Below, piece after piece: positions 36,899 through 44,499 of a DNA stretch of 47,385 bases; position 1 is the first letter of the stretch; every line of letters starts with the position of its first letter. This DNA comes from Tubiluchus corallicola (taxonomy: Eukaryota; Priapulida; Priapulimorpha; Priapulimorphida; Tubiluchidae), in NCBI GenBank assembly GCA_030141605.1, contig JAQGDQ010002423.1:4404-51788 (forward strand). Direction: 5' to 3'. The notes below the pieces were generated by a model that saw only the letters and a list, made by a program, of their open reading frames with translations, was not told where the DNA came from and did no database searches. Position numbers and translations under genes: made by a program.

Positions 36899-37984
36899 AT
36901 GCTTGCCCTCAAAGCAGATATACAAATAGGGAATGCTCAGTTCACACGCGTTAATAGTGTGGAAATAAAAAAGGTTACCAAGCAATTGGCCAATACCTGT
37001 ACTATCAAACTACCTATTACTGAACATCTCAAACGCACCACCGAAGAAGGTAAAGAGGATATAACTACTTCAACAAATATAGCTCAAGCGTTCAAGCCGG
37101 GAGACCCCGTAAATGTACAGCTTGGCTATAACAATGACTTGCGAAATGAGTTCAAAGGCTTTGTAACTACCATAGACCCCCAAACACCCCTCAGCGTAGA
37201 ATGCGAAGACTATACTTACTGGTTCAAACGAGCACAAGTACCAGCAAAAACCTATCGGAAAACAACACTTAAAGAAATCTTAAATGAAGTGCTAAAAGCT
37301 GTAAACGACAATGAGAATATAAAAGAATTAGAGATAAATATAGGTTTGGACGACAACATACCCGACATTACCCTCGAACCTTTTTACATAAAATCAGGAG
37401 AAACCGCAGCCTTTGTAATCAATAAATTTATTAAGGAATTCGGACTCTGTGCCTATTTTACACCCGACGACAAGCTCTTTGTAGGTCAAGCCTATGAGCA
37501 AGCAACAGGCAAGGTAATATACGCACTATCAGGCAGTCAACAAAATGTGATTAAAAACGAACTGAAATTTCGCACCTCAGAACAAACGCAAGTGCAAATA
37601 GAAGCCGTAGGAATATCCAAAGACGATAAAAGAATAACAGTAACCCTACCAGAAGAACTAGAGGGAGTAGTAGGTAAACGACCCTTTTTCTATTACAATA
37701 TAGGCCCCTTAAATACTGAGGCTGAAAAAAAAGAAGCACAAAAACACCTCACCACCTATGCTCAAGAACAACTAAAAAAAATAAGATACGATGGCTACGA
37801 TGGAAGCATCACCACATTTCTAGAACCACCCGTAGAACCTAACTACGAAGCAGAGATAAGAGACTTAAAGTTCGAAGAACGTAAAGGCACTTATTTCGTA
37901 GATAGTGTAACAACTACCTTCGGAGAGCAAGGGGCAAGACGCAAAATAGAACTAGGGATTAAAATAAGCAAAAGCACCGTTTAA
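36899..37984 (+). CDS. gpD/Mu gp44-like baseplate hub protein
   Basis: 361 residues. Hub protein that caps the tube and carries the spike. LALKADIQIGNAQFTRVNSV, FKPGDPVNVQLGYNNDLRNE, FKGFVTTIDPQTPLSVECED, YTYWFKRAQVPAKTYRKTTL, then KEILNEVL, and a later ...FGLCAYFTPDDKLFVGQAYE follow the phage late-control D pattern (domain one binds tube, domain two OB-like). It is followed 14 nt later by the spike gene. Confidence 0.82.
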   Translation: MLALKADIQIGNAQFTRVNSVEIKKVTKQLANTCTIKLPITEHLKRTTEEGKEDITTSTNIAQAFKPGDPVNVQLGYNNDLRNEFKGFVTTIDPQTPLSVECEDYTYWFKRAQVPAKTYRKTTLKEILNEVLKAVNDNENIKELEINIGLDDNIPDITLEPFYIKSGETAAFVINKFIKEFGLCAYFTPDDKLFVGQAYEQATGKVIYALSGSQQNVIKNELKFRTSEQTQVQIEAVGISKDDKRITVTLPEELEGVVGKRPFFYYNIGPLNTEAEKKEAQKHLTTYAQEQLKKIRYDGYDGSITTFLEPPVEPNYEAEIRDLKFEERKGTYFVDSVTTTFGEQGARRKIELGIKISKSTV

Positions 37985-37998
37985 ATATAATTTGAAAT

Positions 37999-38808
37999 AT
38001 GAGCAAGAAATTAGAACAACTTGGTGAAGCTATCAAACAAATAGTCGACGTACCAGTACAAATTATTACCGCCATTGTTACCGAAGTAGATGAAAACAAC
38101 TATACCTGTACTGTAACCGACCCGCAAGATAATGAACTTATAGATGTACAGCTAAGAGCCAACATAATAGATTTTGAAACAGACGAAGACAAGCGAGGTG
38201 CTGTAACCATACCTGCCATAGGTAGCAACGTACTTGTAGGCAAGGTAGGCAATAGTAATGAACGATTGTATATAGCACAATGTAGTGTAGTAGACAAGGT
38301 ACTATATTTAGGAGATACTACCAAGCTCAATATCAACAACGAAACCATAGATGTAGAAGTAGGCGAATCAAAACTCAATATCAACAACGAAACCATAGAT
38401 GTAGAAGTAGGCGAATCAAAACTCAATATCAACAACGAAACCATAGATGTAAAAGTAGGCGAGTCAACCCTAAATATAAAAGACGAAACCATAGATGTAA
38501 AAGTAGGCGAGTCAACCCTAAATATAAAAGACAAACTGTTTACCTTCAATGGCGGGAAAAATGGAGAGCTTATCAACATAGATGACCTTACGATTAAGCT
38601 CAACAATCTGGTTAGCGAAGTAAACGCTATAAAAGACGAATACGACAGTCATACCCACACTATACCTGCAAAGACCCCTATAACTACCTCAGCAGGGTCT
38701 GGAACTATTACCTCAAAGGTAACTACCTCTAAAACGAGTAAACCGGTGACTGATGATGCTAGTTCTTTTAGCAAAGAAAATTATAAGGACGGTAAAATAA
38801 CACATTAA
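37999..38808 (+). CDS. gpV-like baseplate spike protein
   Basis: 269 residues. Trimeric needle at the tail tip. It has an N-terminal OB-fold part (ITAIVTEVDENNYTCTVTDP, GAVTIPAIGSNVLVGKVGNS). Four near-identical 16-residue repeats LNINNETIDVEVGESK follow (about 110-173), plus a partial fifth, forming the triple beta-helix shaft. The C-terminal part is EYDSHTHTIPAKTPITTSAG, where HTH may hold an iron ion as in spike tips. Strongly repetitive DNA. Confidence 0.85.
   Translation: MSKKLEQLGEAIKQIVDVPVQIITAIVTEVDENNYTCTVTDPQDNELIDVQLRANIIDFETDEDKRGAVTIPAIGSNVLVGKVGNSNERLYIAQCSVVDKVLYLGDTTKLNINNETIDVEVGESKLNINNETIDVEVGESKLNINNETIDVKVGESTLNIKDETIDVKVGESTLNIKDKLFTFNGGKNGELINIDDLTIKLNNLVSEVNAIKDEYDSHTHTIPAKTPITTSAGSGTITSKVTTSKTSKPVTDDASSFSKENYKDGKITH
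38326..38534 (+). repeat. 48-bp tandem repeats in the spike gene
   Basis: Units at 38326, 38374, 38422 and 38470, and a partial unit at 38518, encoding LNI(N/K)(N/D)ETIDV(E/K)VGES. In-frame copy-number change would lengthen or shorten the spike shaft. Confidence 0.9.
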
Positions 38809-38820
38809 ACAACAAGCACT

Positions 38821-39126
38821 ATGAACCCACAAGATATAGCACTTATAACTGATGAAGAATCGCCCGACTATTTAGACTTACTAATAGAAAATGGCGACTT
38901 CGTCATCAACAACGCCACTAACCAGCACCAACTGCTACTACTACTGGCACACAAAGGACATATAAAAGAATACCCAGTAGCAGGTGTAGGTATCAGAGAT
39001 TATCTACTTAATGAAGGACTGGAAGGACTAGGAAAGAAATATTAAAAGTTCAAAGATGGTATGAGGATAGACATATTAGAACTGAAACAAGACGGAAAAC
39101 TGGAAATTCAAGCACCGTATAAATAA
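38821..39126 (+). pseudogene. gpW/gp25-like baseplate protein with an in-frame stop
   Basis: The first 74 codons (IENGDFVINNATNQHQLLLL, LAHKGHIKEYPVAGVGIRDY) match the small gp25/W-like wedge proteins of contractile tails. A TAA at 39043-39045 ends that frame. The very same frame continues after it with KFKDGMRIDILELKQDGKLE and IQAPYK to a TAA at 39124-39126, which is how such proteins normally end. So a single codon separates two parts of one protein. Either a nonsense mutation, a miscall, or readthrough. Confidence 0.65.
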
Positions 39127-39132
39127 TAAAAA

Positions 39133-39507
39133 ATGATAACAAAACTTGTAGTACACTGCACAGCTACTCCCAACGGACGGCATACTAGCGCGGAGGAAAT
39201 AAACCATTGGCACAAGCAAAGGGGATGGCGCAAAATAGGCTACCATTATATTATCTACACCGATGGTATAATAGAAAAAGGAAGAGAGGAGGAAGAGCAG
39301 GGAGCTCATTGTAAAGGACATAACAAAAACTCCTTAGGCATAGCCCTGGTAGGCACTGATAGCTTCTCGCTCGCACAGCTTACCAACTTATTTAGGCTAC
39401 TCACAGAACTCAAAAAGAAGCACAAACAAGCAACCATACACGGACACAATGAATTCAGCAATAAAACGTGTCCTGGTTTTAATCTTAAAAAGCTATTATT
39501 ACAATAA
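39133..39507 (+). CDS. Endolysin, N-acetylmuramoyl-L-alanine amidase
   Basis: 124 residues, amidase_2/T7-lysozyme-like. ITKLVVHCTATPNGRHTSAE holds the first zinc-binding His, WRKIGYHYIIYTDGIIEKGR the usual second motif, GAHCKGHNKNSLGIALVGTD the middle His, and TIHGHNEFSNKTCPGF the last His and Cys. It cuts the amide bond between glycan and peptide to lyse the host. There is no signal peptide, so it needs the neighbouring membrane proteins (holins). Its stop codon overlaps the next ATG. Confidence 0.9.
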   Translation: MITKLVVHCTATPNGRHTSAEEINHWHKQRGWRKIGYHYIIYTDGIIEKGREEEEQGAHCKGHNKNSLGIALVGTDSFSLAQLTNLFRLLTELKKKHKQATIHGHNEFSNKTCPGFNLKKLLLQ

Positions 39508-39743
39508 TGAACAGCGAATTTCACCCCGTGGACTGGAGTAAACTTACAAACAAGGAAATGCTTATACTGCTCAACGACCGTGTAAATCGTTTAGAGGGTA
39601 AAATACATCGTCTCCCAGAAAGAGTAAAACTAGTAGAAGAAAAACAAAAGTCGCAAGGCAAATATATAGGAATCGTAGCAGGTATTATAGGTAGTATTAT
39701 TGCTAGCATAATTACCTTTAGCGACCTGTTTCGCTCTTCTTAG
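39507..39743 (+). CDS. Holin-like protein with one membrane segment
   Basis: 78 residues. A helical, coiled-coil N-terminus (KLTNKEMLILLNDRVNRLEG, LPERVKLVEEKQ) and one C-terminal membrane segment (YIGIVAGIIGSIIASIITF). This layout resembles XhlA-like holin accessories. It overlaps the endolysin stop by one nucleotide (TAATG), indicating joint translation in a lysis cassette. Confidence 0.65.
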   Translation: MNSEFHPVDWSKLTNKEMLILLNDRVNRLEGKIHRLPERVKLVEEKQKSQGKYIGIVAGIIGSIIASIITFSDLFRSS

Positions 39744-39822
39744 TGTGCTTTGCAGCAAAGAGATGATAATAACAAAGAAACGGTAAAAAACAGTTGGCTA
39801 TCTATACCGTAAAATTAGTATA
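39738..39822. repeat. Diverged dispersed intergenic repeat, copy 2
   Basis: CTTAGTGTGCTTTG ... AAAAAACAGTTGGCTATCTATACCGTAAAATTAGTATAAA aligns by eye with CTTAGTATGCTTTG ... at 46883-46972 (about two thirds identical). Confidence 0.5.
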
Positions 39823-39825
39823 AAT

Positions 39826-40041
39826 ATGAAACTTTACAAACTTATTAATGTATATAGGTTAGTACCACGCTTAGCATCGGTACTATTTGGCTATACCTAC
39901 TACCAATCTCTACAATGGTATCTCTTACTTGATACTCAAACAATAGAGCAAACTACTTTTATTACAGGCTTTACCGCCTGCATAGTAGGCTGGTTTAAAT
40001 TCTATATGTCAGGCAACAAAACAAACGAAGATACACAATGA
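39826..40041 (+). CDS. Small membrane protein, possible holin
   Basis: 71 residues, with two hydrophobic segments (about 14-33 and 45-61: IEQTTFITGFTACIVGWFKF). Located in the lysis cassette and overlapping the next small gene by 4 nt (ATGA). Size and topology suit a class II holin, but I see no family motif. Confidence 0.55.
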   Translation: MKLYKLINVYRLVPRLASVLFGYTYYQSLQWYLLLDTQTIEQTTFITGFTACIVGWFKFYMSGNKTNEDTQ

Positions 40042-40205
40042 AAACATTATTACTAAAACTACTCATAGGCTTTGTGCTTGGTTTTGCAGCAGGCAACCTG
40101 TTTTATGCAGCATTTTTGCAAAAGCCGCAAACGCAAGTCAGAAAACTAAAACAAAAAGGGAGAAACAATACACAACCTATAATTATTGAAACCCAAGAGA
40201 AATAA
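40038..40205 (+). CDS. 55-residue membrane protein in the lysis cassette
   Basis: ATG at 40038 overlaps the previous stop (ATGA); the stop at 40203-40205 overlaps the next ATG (TAATG). One N-terminal membrane segment (LLKLLIGFVLGFAAGNLFYA) and a basic/polar tail (QTQVRKLKQKGRNN). It could be an Rz- or antiholin-like part. The tight overlaps on both sides support its translation. Confidence 0.65.
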   Translation: MKTLLLKLLIGFVLGFAAGNLFYAAFLQKPQTQVRKLKQKGRNNTQPIIIETQEK

Positions 40206-40426
40206 TGGAAATACAAGCAAAACAAAACCATAGTCAAGCAGACATAGCTATTAAATACTATGGCAACATAGAACAAGGTATAGTGCAGCTAGCAAAAGAC
40301 AATCACCTTGTTGTAGGAGAAGAATTACAAAAAGGCACTACACTTTCTTTACAAGAATCTGTAGACTTCGCCAACGAACGCGTGGTTGAAGCCCTACGGA
40401 ACGAAGAAGTAGCCTCAAACAATTAA
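40205..40426 (+). CDS. gpX/LysM-like tail protein
   Basis: 73 residues. SQADIAIKYYGNIEQGIVQL, then AKDNHLVVGEELQKGTTLSL resembles a single LysM-type fold as in phage tail protein X, which links tail end to baseplate. The gene lies just before the gpJ-like gene, a usual place. Confidence 0.6.
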   Translation: MEIQAKQNHSQADIAIKYYGNIEQGIVQLAKDNHLVVGEELQKGTTLSLQESVDFANERVVEALRNEEVASNN

Positions 40427-40439
40427 AAAAATAATAAAT

Positions 40440-41243
40440 ATGGCACGTACAAGAGAAGAAATTCAAGAACAGATAGAAACAGAAATAAAAAAAAATCTAC
40501 CCCAACTAAACAGCAACAGCCAAACGGCTATTTGGCGACTTTGGGTCTATATATACAGTGTAGTGATAGCTAGCTTTGAACTTATTCTAGACCAATTTAA
40601 AACTGAAATAGAAGCTCGCACAGAAGAACGTAGAGTAGGCACATTGCAATGGTACGTGCAGCTGGCAAAAAACTTTCAACTTGGCGATTCGCTGGTAATT
40701 AACGAAGCAGGCAACTTGACTTACAAAACCATAGACCCCAATAAGCAAATAATAAGTGTGGCAGCAGCAATACAAGGACCTAATAAGCTAAAAATATTAG
40801 TAGCCAAAGACAACGAAAGCAAAGAACTGGAAAAGCTGAGCAGCCAAGAACTTAGCTTATTTATTGCCTATATAGAAGAAGCTAAATTTGCAGGTACAGA
40901 CATACTCTCCGATAGCAAAAATGCAGACCTTATCTCCTTTGAAGTTGATATATACTACAACTTAGAAATATCCAAAGACAAAATACAGGAACGTATAGAT
41001 GAGGCTTTAGACGGATTCAAAAAAAGCATAGCTTTTAATGGACAATGGGTACGTAACGACTTCTTATCTGCCATCAAAAACGTGGAAGGGGTAGAGGATG
41101 TTAGCATTACACTAATACAAGTAAAGCCCGAAGGAGAACCTCTGCAAGACATTACCAACCAACGTACCTACGAAACAATGGCAGGCTATTTCAACTACGA
41201 AAACAAAACATACAACTATCCAGAATTTAACCCCACATCTTAA
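40440..41243 (+). CDS. gpJ/Mu gp47-like baseplate wedge protein
   Basis: 267 residues. MARTREEIQEQIETEIKKNL, then AIWRLWVYIYSVVIASFELI, EARTEERRVGTLQWYVQLAK and IQERIDEALDGFKKSIAFNG, WVRNDFLSAIKNVEGVEDVS are the pattern of Bacteroidota baseplate J-like proteins (smaller than enterobacterial Mu gp47). Part of the wedge ring that triggers sheath contraction. Confidence 0.8.
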   Translation: MARTREEIQEQIETEIKKNLPQLNSNSQTAIWRLWVYIYSVVIASFELILDQFKTEIEARTEERRVGTLQWYVQLAKNFQLGDSLVINEAGNLTYKTIDPNKQIISVAAAIQGPNKLKILVAKDNESKELEKLSSQELSLFIAYIEEAKFAGTDILSDSKNADLISFEVDIYYNLEISKDKIQERIDEALDGFKKSIAFNGQWVRNDFLSAIKNVEGVEDVSITLIQVKPEGEPLQDITNQRTYETMAGYFNYENKTYNYPEFNPTS

Positions 41244-41247
41244 AAAT

Positions 41248-41817
41248 ATGGCGTTTCTCAACATAAATATCAATAGCTACTTGAACAGTCTACTATACCC
41301 CGCTGTTAAAAAGGCAAAGCAGGTATTGTGGCTACAATCACTATTTAGCCCAGTAAAACAACAAGCCGAAGAGTACCAATTATTTAGAGACACAGCTTGG
41401 TTCAATATAGGTGTTAATGCACAAACTTTGGTTTTTGAAAACTACCTCAACCGACTATATACTGAAAACTACGATGAGATAAATGACTTTAATAAACCCA
41501 TCACCGAACCCGGAACAAAGCGTATATTTATCAAAAACTTTGAAGGAATAGACTCTGATTTCATCTCTGATGAAGAGGAAGACTTAGATTTTGTGCTTAC
41601 TAGTGCCGAAGGAGAAGATCCTGAAATATCTATCAATGTAACAGCCGAGGGAGAACTTGACCTCGCCCAATTAGGAGACTTTTCGGTACTTGTTTTAGAC
41701 AATATAAGAAGTACACAACAGAAAATAGACGAATTGATGCCACAAATACAAGCCACAGTAGAAAAAGTGAAAGTAGCTAACAGACAAGGTGTACTATTAT
41801 TAGTAGCAGCATCGTAA
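41248..41817 (+). CDS. gpI-position baseplate protein
   Basis: 189 residues, last gene of the tail module, 4 nt after gpJ-like. FLNININSYLNSLLYPAVKK and DTAWFNIGVNAQTLVFENYL, NRLYTENYDEINDFNKPITE are seen in proteins located where gpI/Mu gp48 would be, which connect wedge and fibre. The C-terminus is a coiled coil (IRSTQQKIDELMPQIQATVE). Its stop is followed at once by the U-run of the convergent small RNA. Normally the fibre gene would follow; here it is missing from this place. Confidence 0.55.
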   Translation: MAFLNININSYLNSLLYPAVKKAKQVLWLQSLFSPVKQQAEEYQLFRDTAWFNIGVNAQTLVFENYLNRLYTENYDEINDFNKPITEPGTKRIFIKNFEGIDSDFISDEEEDLDFVLTSAEGEDPEISINVTAEGELDLAQLGDFSVLVLDNIRSTQQKIDELMPQIQATVEKVKVANRQGVLLLVAAS

Positions 41818-41938
41818 AAAAAGACCCCCAGCTTCAATCCTCTGACAAAGGTTAAAAATAAGCACGTTAAATGCGCTTTACTGGGGGCTTATAGCCTCTC
41901 TGAGCAGTCAACGTGCTTTTTACTTTTCTTTGTCAGAG
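41815..41938 (-). ncRNA. Candidate structured small RNA with pseudoknot
   Basis: Read on the minus strand from about 41938. P1: CTCTGACAAAG (41938-41928) pairs with CTTTGTCAGAG (41850-41840), 11 bp. P2: AAGCACGTT (41918-41910) pairs with AACGTGCTT (41868-41860), 9 bp, inside P1. P3: CCCCCAG (41887-41881), in the P2 loop, pairs with CTGGGGG (41831-41825) outside P1, giving a pseudoknot, and TCTTTTTTT follows. A small hairpin GGCT-ATA-AGCC lies just before P3. A good promoter ends a few bases upstream. No open frame of note. It does not look like tmRNA, 6S, SRP, or RNase P; I cannot exclude a known Rfam family (for example Flavo-1). Confidence 0.7.
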
Positions 41939-41942
41939 AACG

Positions 41943-41971
41943 CAAATATAAGCTAATTTAAACAAAACAAA
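41943..41971 (-). promoter_or_regulatory. Promoter of the small RNA
   Basis: Minus strand: TTTG (41971-41968), 17-nt spacer, TATATTTG (41950-41943), an exact TAnnTTTG. The expected start falls at about 41936-41940, the first base pair of stem P1. Confidence 0.6.
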
Positions 41972-42207
41972 AAAAATGTGTGAAAAAATTAAAACCAGAT
42001 AACAAAAATCTAGCTATGAAAAGTGAAGAAATAAGGCTTTAAATACCATTAAAACAATATTTAAAGCCTTGTTTGATAATATACCCTGATTTGTTCCATA
42101 TTTTTACCCCTCATTTGTTTTGACGATAATATATCAAGATAAAAGAACAAATTTAAAGTGAATTAAAAGTTAAGAGTTAATTAAAAATAAACTAAGTTTA
42201 AAAACAT
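41951..42207. other. Spacer at the right edge of the element, with an inverted repeat
   Basis: No gene. It holds a 13-bp inverted repeat AAGGCTTTAAATA (42033-42045) / TATTTAAAGCCTT (42058-42070) with a 12-nt loop and no T-run. It could be a weak terminator or a site at the element end. I found no clear target duplication. Confidence 0.4.
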
Positions 42208-42238
42208 TTTGTAGGAAATAATAAAATATTTATTTTTG
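42208..42238 (+). promoter_or_regulatory. Promoter of elbB
   Basis: TTTG (42208-42211), 19-nt spacer, TATTTTTG (42231-42238): an exact Bacteroidota -33/-7 pair. The leader to the ATG at 42292 is about 45 nt. Confidence 0.75.
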
Positions 42239-42291
42239 CTATTCAAAGCTTATGTGAAGTGCATAGATACATTCCTCTTAAAAAAAACAAA

Positions 42292-42948
42292 ATGAAAAAA
42301 CAACCACAAATAGCTATTATCCTTTCAGGTTGCGGAGTTTATGATGGGTCAGAAATACACGAAGTTGTTCTTACAATGCTTGCCGTAGATAAAAACAATG
42401 CCCGATATACTTTATTTGCTCCTGATATACCGCAATATCATGTTGTCAATCATATTACAGGAGAAGAGCAACAAGAAACAAGAAATGTACTAGTAGAGGC
42501 ATCCAGAATAGCACGAGGCAAGATAGAGCTATTATCGTGTTTTGACCCTAAAAAATATGATGCTCTGATACTACCGGGTGGTTTTGGGGCGGCTAAAAAT
42601 TTGTCTAACTTTGCTTTTAAAGGGGAGGGTTTTAGCATATACAAAGAGGTAGAACAGGCCTTGAAGCAAATGGCACAGCTCAACAAACCCATTGGAGCAT
42701 TGTGTATAGCACCTGTTATACTGGCTAAAATATTTGAAAAAGTAAGAGTAACTATAGGACAAGATGAAGATACAGCTGTAACTGTTGAAAAGTTAGGGGC
42801 TGTGCATACTCAAGCAACTCATAACGAGATAATCGTAGATGAAAAGCACAAAGTAGTAACTACACCTTGTTATATGCTGGATGTAAGTATCTCTCAAGTA
42901 AATGAAGGTATCAATAAACTTGTAGAACAAGTGTTGAAATTAATATAG
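42292..42948 (+). CDS. elbB: ElbB-type DJ-1/PfpI glyoxalase-like protein
   Basis: 218 residues from the ATG at 42292 (MKKQPQIAIILSGCGVYDGS). The GTG at 42259 is less likely. The pattern is ElbB: FAPDIPQYHVVNHITGEE, VLVEASRIARGKIELL, DALILPGGFGAAKNLSNFAF and the nucleophile elbow PIGALCIAPVILA, with the Cys of the DJ-1 superfamily. E. coli ElbB has weak glyoxalase activity and was linked to isoprenoid yield; its true role is not settled. It has its own promoter just outside the prophage. Confidence 0.9.
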   Translation: MKKQPQIAIILSGCGVYDGSEIHEVVLTMLAVDKNNARYTLFAPDIPQYHVVNHITGEEQQETRNVLVEASRIARGKIELLSCFDPKKYDALILPGGFGAAKNLSNFAFKGEGFSIYKEVEQALKQMAQLNKPIGALCIAPVILAKIFEKVRVTIGQDEDTAVTVEKLGAVHTQATHNEIIVDEKHKVVTTPCYMLDVSISQVNEGINKLVEQVLKLI

Positions 42949-43012
42949 TTGTAACCTACCTCAGTATTCTTGTTATTTTCTTTCACAAAAAAGAAGATGT
43001 CCGATTGTCGAG

Positions 43013-43043
43013 TTTACTGTTTGCTTTTTTTAAACAGGAAACG
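43013..43043. terminator. Possible terminator between elbB and proA
   Basis: GTTT-A-CTGTTT-GCTTTTTTT-AAACAG-G-AAAC, a symmetric stem of about 10 bp with one A/G mismatch, in the 186-bp convergent spacer. Weak because it lacks a GC core. The spacer also has a G8 run at 43118-43125. Confidence 0.35.
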
Positions 43044-43134
43044 CTTTTAAAAGGATAGAACAATATTAAACAAGAGATAAGGAATATAAGAAGAAACAAA
43101 TATCTTATTTGCTACGAGGGGGGGGTAGTTATTT

Positions 43135-44385
43135 TTATTTGTCCCGTATCACTCCATCACCTTGTATTATCCACTTGTAACTTGTTAGTTCCTCTAAGGC
43201 CATCGGTCCCCGAGCATGTAGTTTCTGTGTACTGATGCCTATCTCTGCTCCCAATCCAAACTGCGCCCCATCAGTGAAAGCAGTAGATACGTTGGCATAA
43301 ACAGATGAGGCATCTACTAATTTCAAGAACTTATTAATGTTTTCACTATTTTCAGATATAATAGCCTCGCTGTGCATAGAGCTGTATTGGTTGATGTGGT
43401 CTATGGCTTCGTCTATATTTTCTACAGTTTTAATAGACATTTTATGCGATAAAAACTCTGTGCCAAAGGAGGATGTATTTGCCTTTTGTAGCAATTCGGT
43501 TGGATAATTGCCTTGTAGTGCTTTAAAAGAAAATTTGTCTGCATAGATAACCACATTGCTACTTTCCATTTCTTTTATTATTTGTGGTAGTTCGGCAAGA
43601 CGTTTTTTGTGTATTACAAGGCAGTCCAAAGCATTGCACACACTTACTCTACGTGTTTTGGCATTCACTATTACTTTAGCTCCTTTTTTCAAATCAGCAA
43701 ACTCGTCAAAATAGGTATGTACAATACCTGCTCCTGTTTCTATTACAGGTATAGAGGCATTTTCTCTCACAAAGTTGATAAGTCCTTGACTGCCTCTAGG
43801 TATAATTAAATCCACATAGCCGTGAGCATTTAATAAGTCAGCAGCAGCTTCACGTTCAGCAGGCAGCAGGGTAATAGTATCTTCGTTCAACTGATGTTTT
43901 TTCAATACTTCTTTTATAATCTTTGTTATAGCCATATTGCTATCGTGAGCATCGCTACCGCCTTTAAGCATACAAGCGTTACCTGATTTAAGGCATAGGG
44001 CAAACACATCTACTGTTACATTGGGACGTGCCTCGTATATGATACCTATCACACCAAAAGGCACAGTTTCTTTTGTTATTTGCAAGCCATTGGGTTGAGT
44101 TTTATTCATCAAGGTTTTGCCTAATGGAGAGGGTAGACTGGCTACATTGCGTGTGTCGTGAGCAATACTTTTTATGCGTTCGGTAGTCAATAACAATCTA
44201 TCGTATTTAGGATCATCTTCGTTCATACGTGCAAGGTCTTTTTTGTTTTCAGCAAGTATGTAAGGCGTTTTTTCTACTATGGCATTGGCTACATTGTTAA
44301 GAACGGCATTGATAGTTTTTGTGTCTAAAAGTAATATGCTTTTACTGGCTTTTTTTATGTTTTCAAAGGCTTGTTTGTTTTTCAT
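43135..44385 (-). CDS. proA: Gamma-glutamyl phosphate reductase
   Basis: 416 residues, normal length. Reduces gamma-glutamyl phosphate to glutamate semialdehyde with NADPH, second step of proline synthesis. Shows [55 protein letters not shown] and the catalytic Cys in [15 protein letters not shown], then [20 protein letters not shown]. The partner proB is not in the window. A minus-strand G8 or plus-strand G8 run lies just past its stop. Confidence 0.95.
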   Translation of the reverse strand: MKNKQAFENIKKASKSILLLDTKTINAVLNNVANAIVEKTPYILAENKKDLARMNEDDPKYDRLLLTTERIKSIAHDTRNVASLPSPLGKTLMNKTQPNGLQITKETVPFGVIGIIYEARPNVTVDVFALCLKSGNACMLKGGSDAHDSNMAITKIIKEVLKKHQLNEDTITLLPAEREAAADLLNAHGYVDLIIPRGSQGLINFVRENASIPVIETGAGIVHTYFDEFADLKKGAKVIVNAKTRRVSVCNALDCLVIHKKRLAELPQIIKEMESSNVVIYADKFSFKALQGNYPTELLQKANTSSFGTEFLSHKMSIKTVENIDEAIDHINQYSSMHSEAIISENSENINKFLKLVDASSVYANVSTAFTDGAQFGLGAEIGISTQKLHARGPMALEELTSYKWIIQGDGVIRDK

Positions 44386-44419
44386 TGACGTTTGGGGTGT
44401 TTTGTATTTATATTAATTA

Positions 44420-44427
44420 CAAATATA
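44420..44427 (-). promoter_or_regulatory. -7 box for proA
   Basis: TATATTTG on the minus strand, about 35 nt before the ATG. The -33 region is not convincing. Confidence 0.45.
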
Positions 44428-44499
44428 GAATTTTATTTTGTTAATAGTTTTTTCAAGTAAGCAGGGTATTTTCTTTTGCCTTAGTACGTCCTATTTCCT

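Larger units (their letters stand above)
18884..41950. mobile_element. Defective Mu-like contractile-tail prophage (possible tailocin)
   Basis: Repressor, operator and broken early genes on the left; a near-complete contractile-tail and lysis module (32.2-41.8 kb) on the right; and four fibre-type genes between. Head genes are reduced to a terminase-small-like gene, a protease-scaffold gene and a capsid fragment. Terminase large subunit, portal, head-morphogenesis protein and intact transposase are absent. The order sheath-tube-chaperone-tape measure-DUF6046-D-spike-W-J-I is that of Mu-like Bacteroidota phages. There is no AAA+ ATPase as in extracellular injection systems. The exact ends are unknown; the boundaries given are gene-based. 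Confidence 0.8.

Noticed and set aside
41815-41938. Retron or type III toxin-antitoxin RNA
   Set aside because: There is no reverse transcriptase, and no tandem RNA repeats with a toxin gene, next to the structured RNA.
18884-41950. Extracellular contractile injection system (eCIS/PVC type)
   Set aside because: There is no AAA+ ATPase or multiple tube/sheath paralogues; frameshifted chaperone, tape measure, endolysin and repressor indicate a phage-derived tail.
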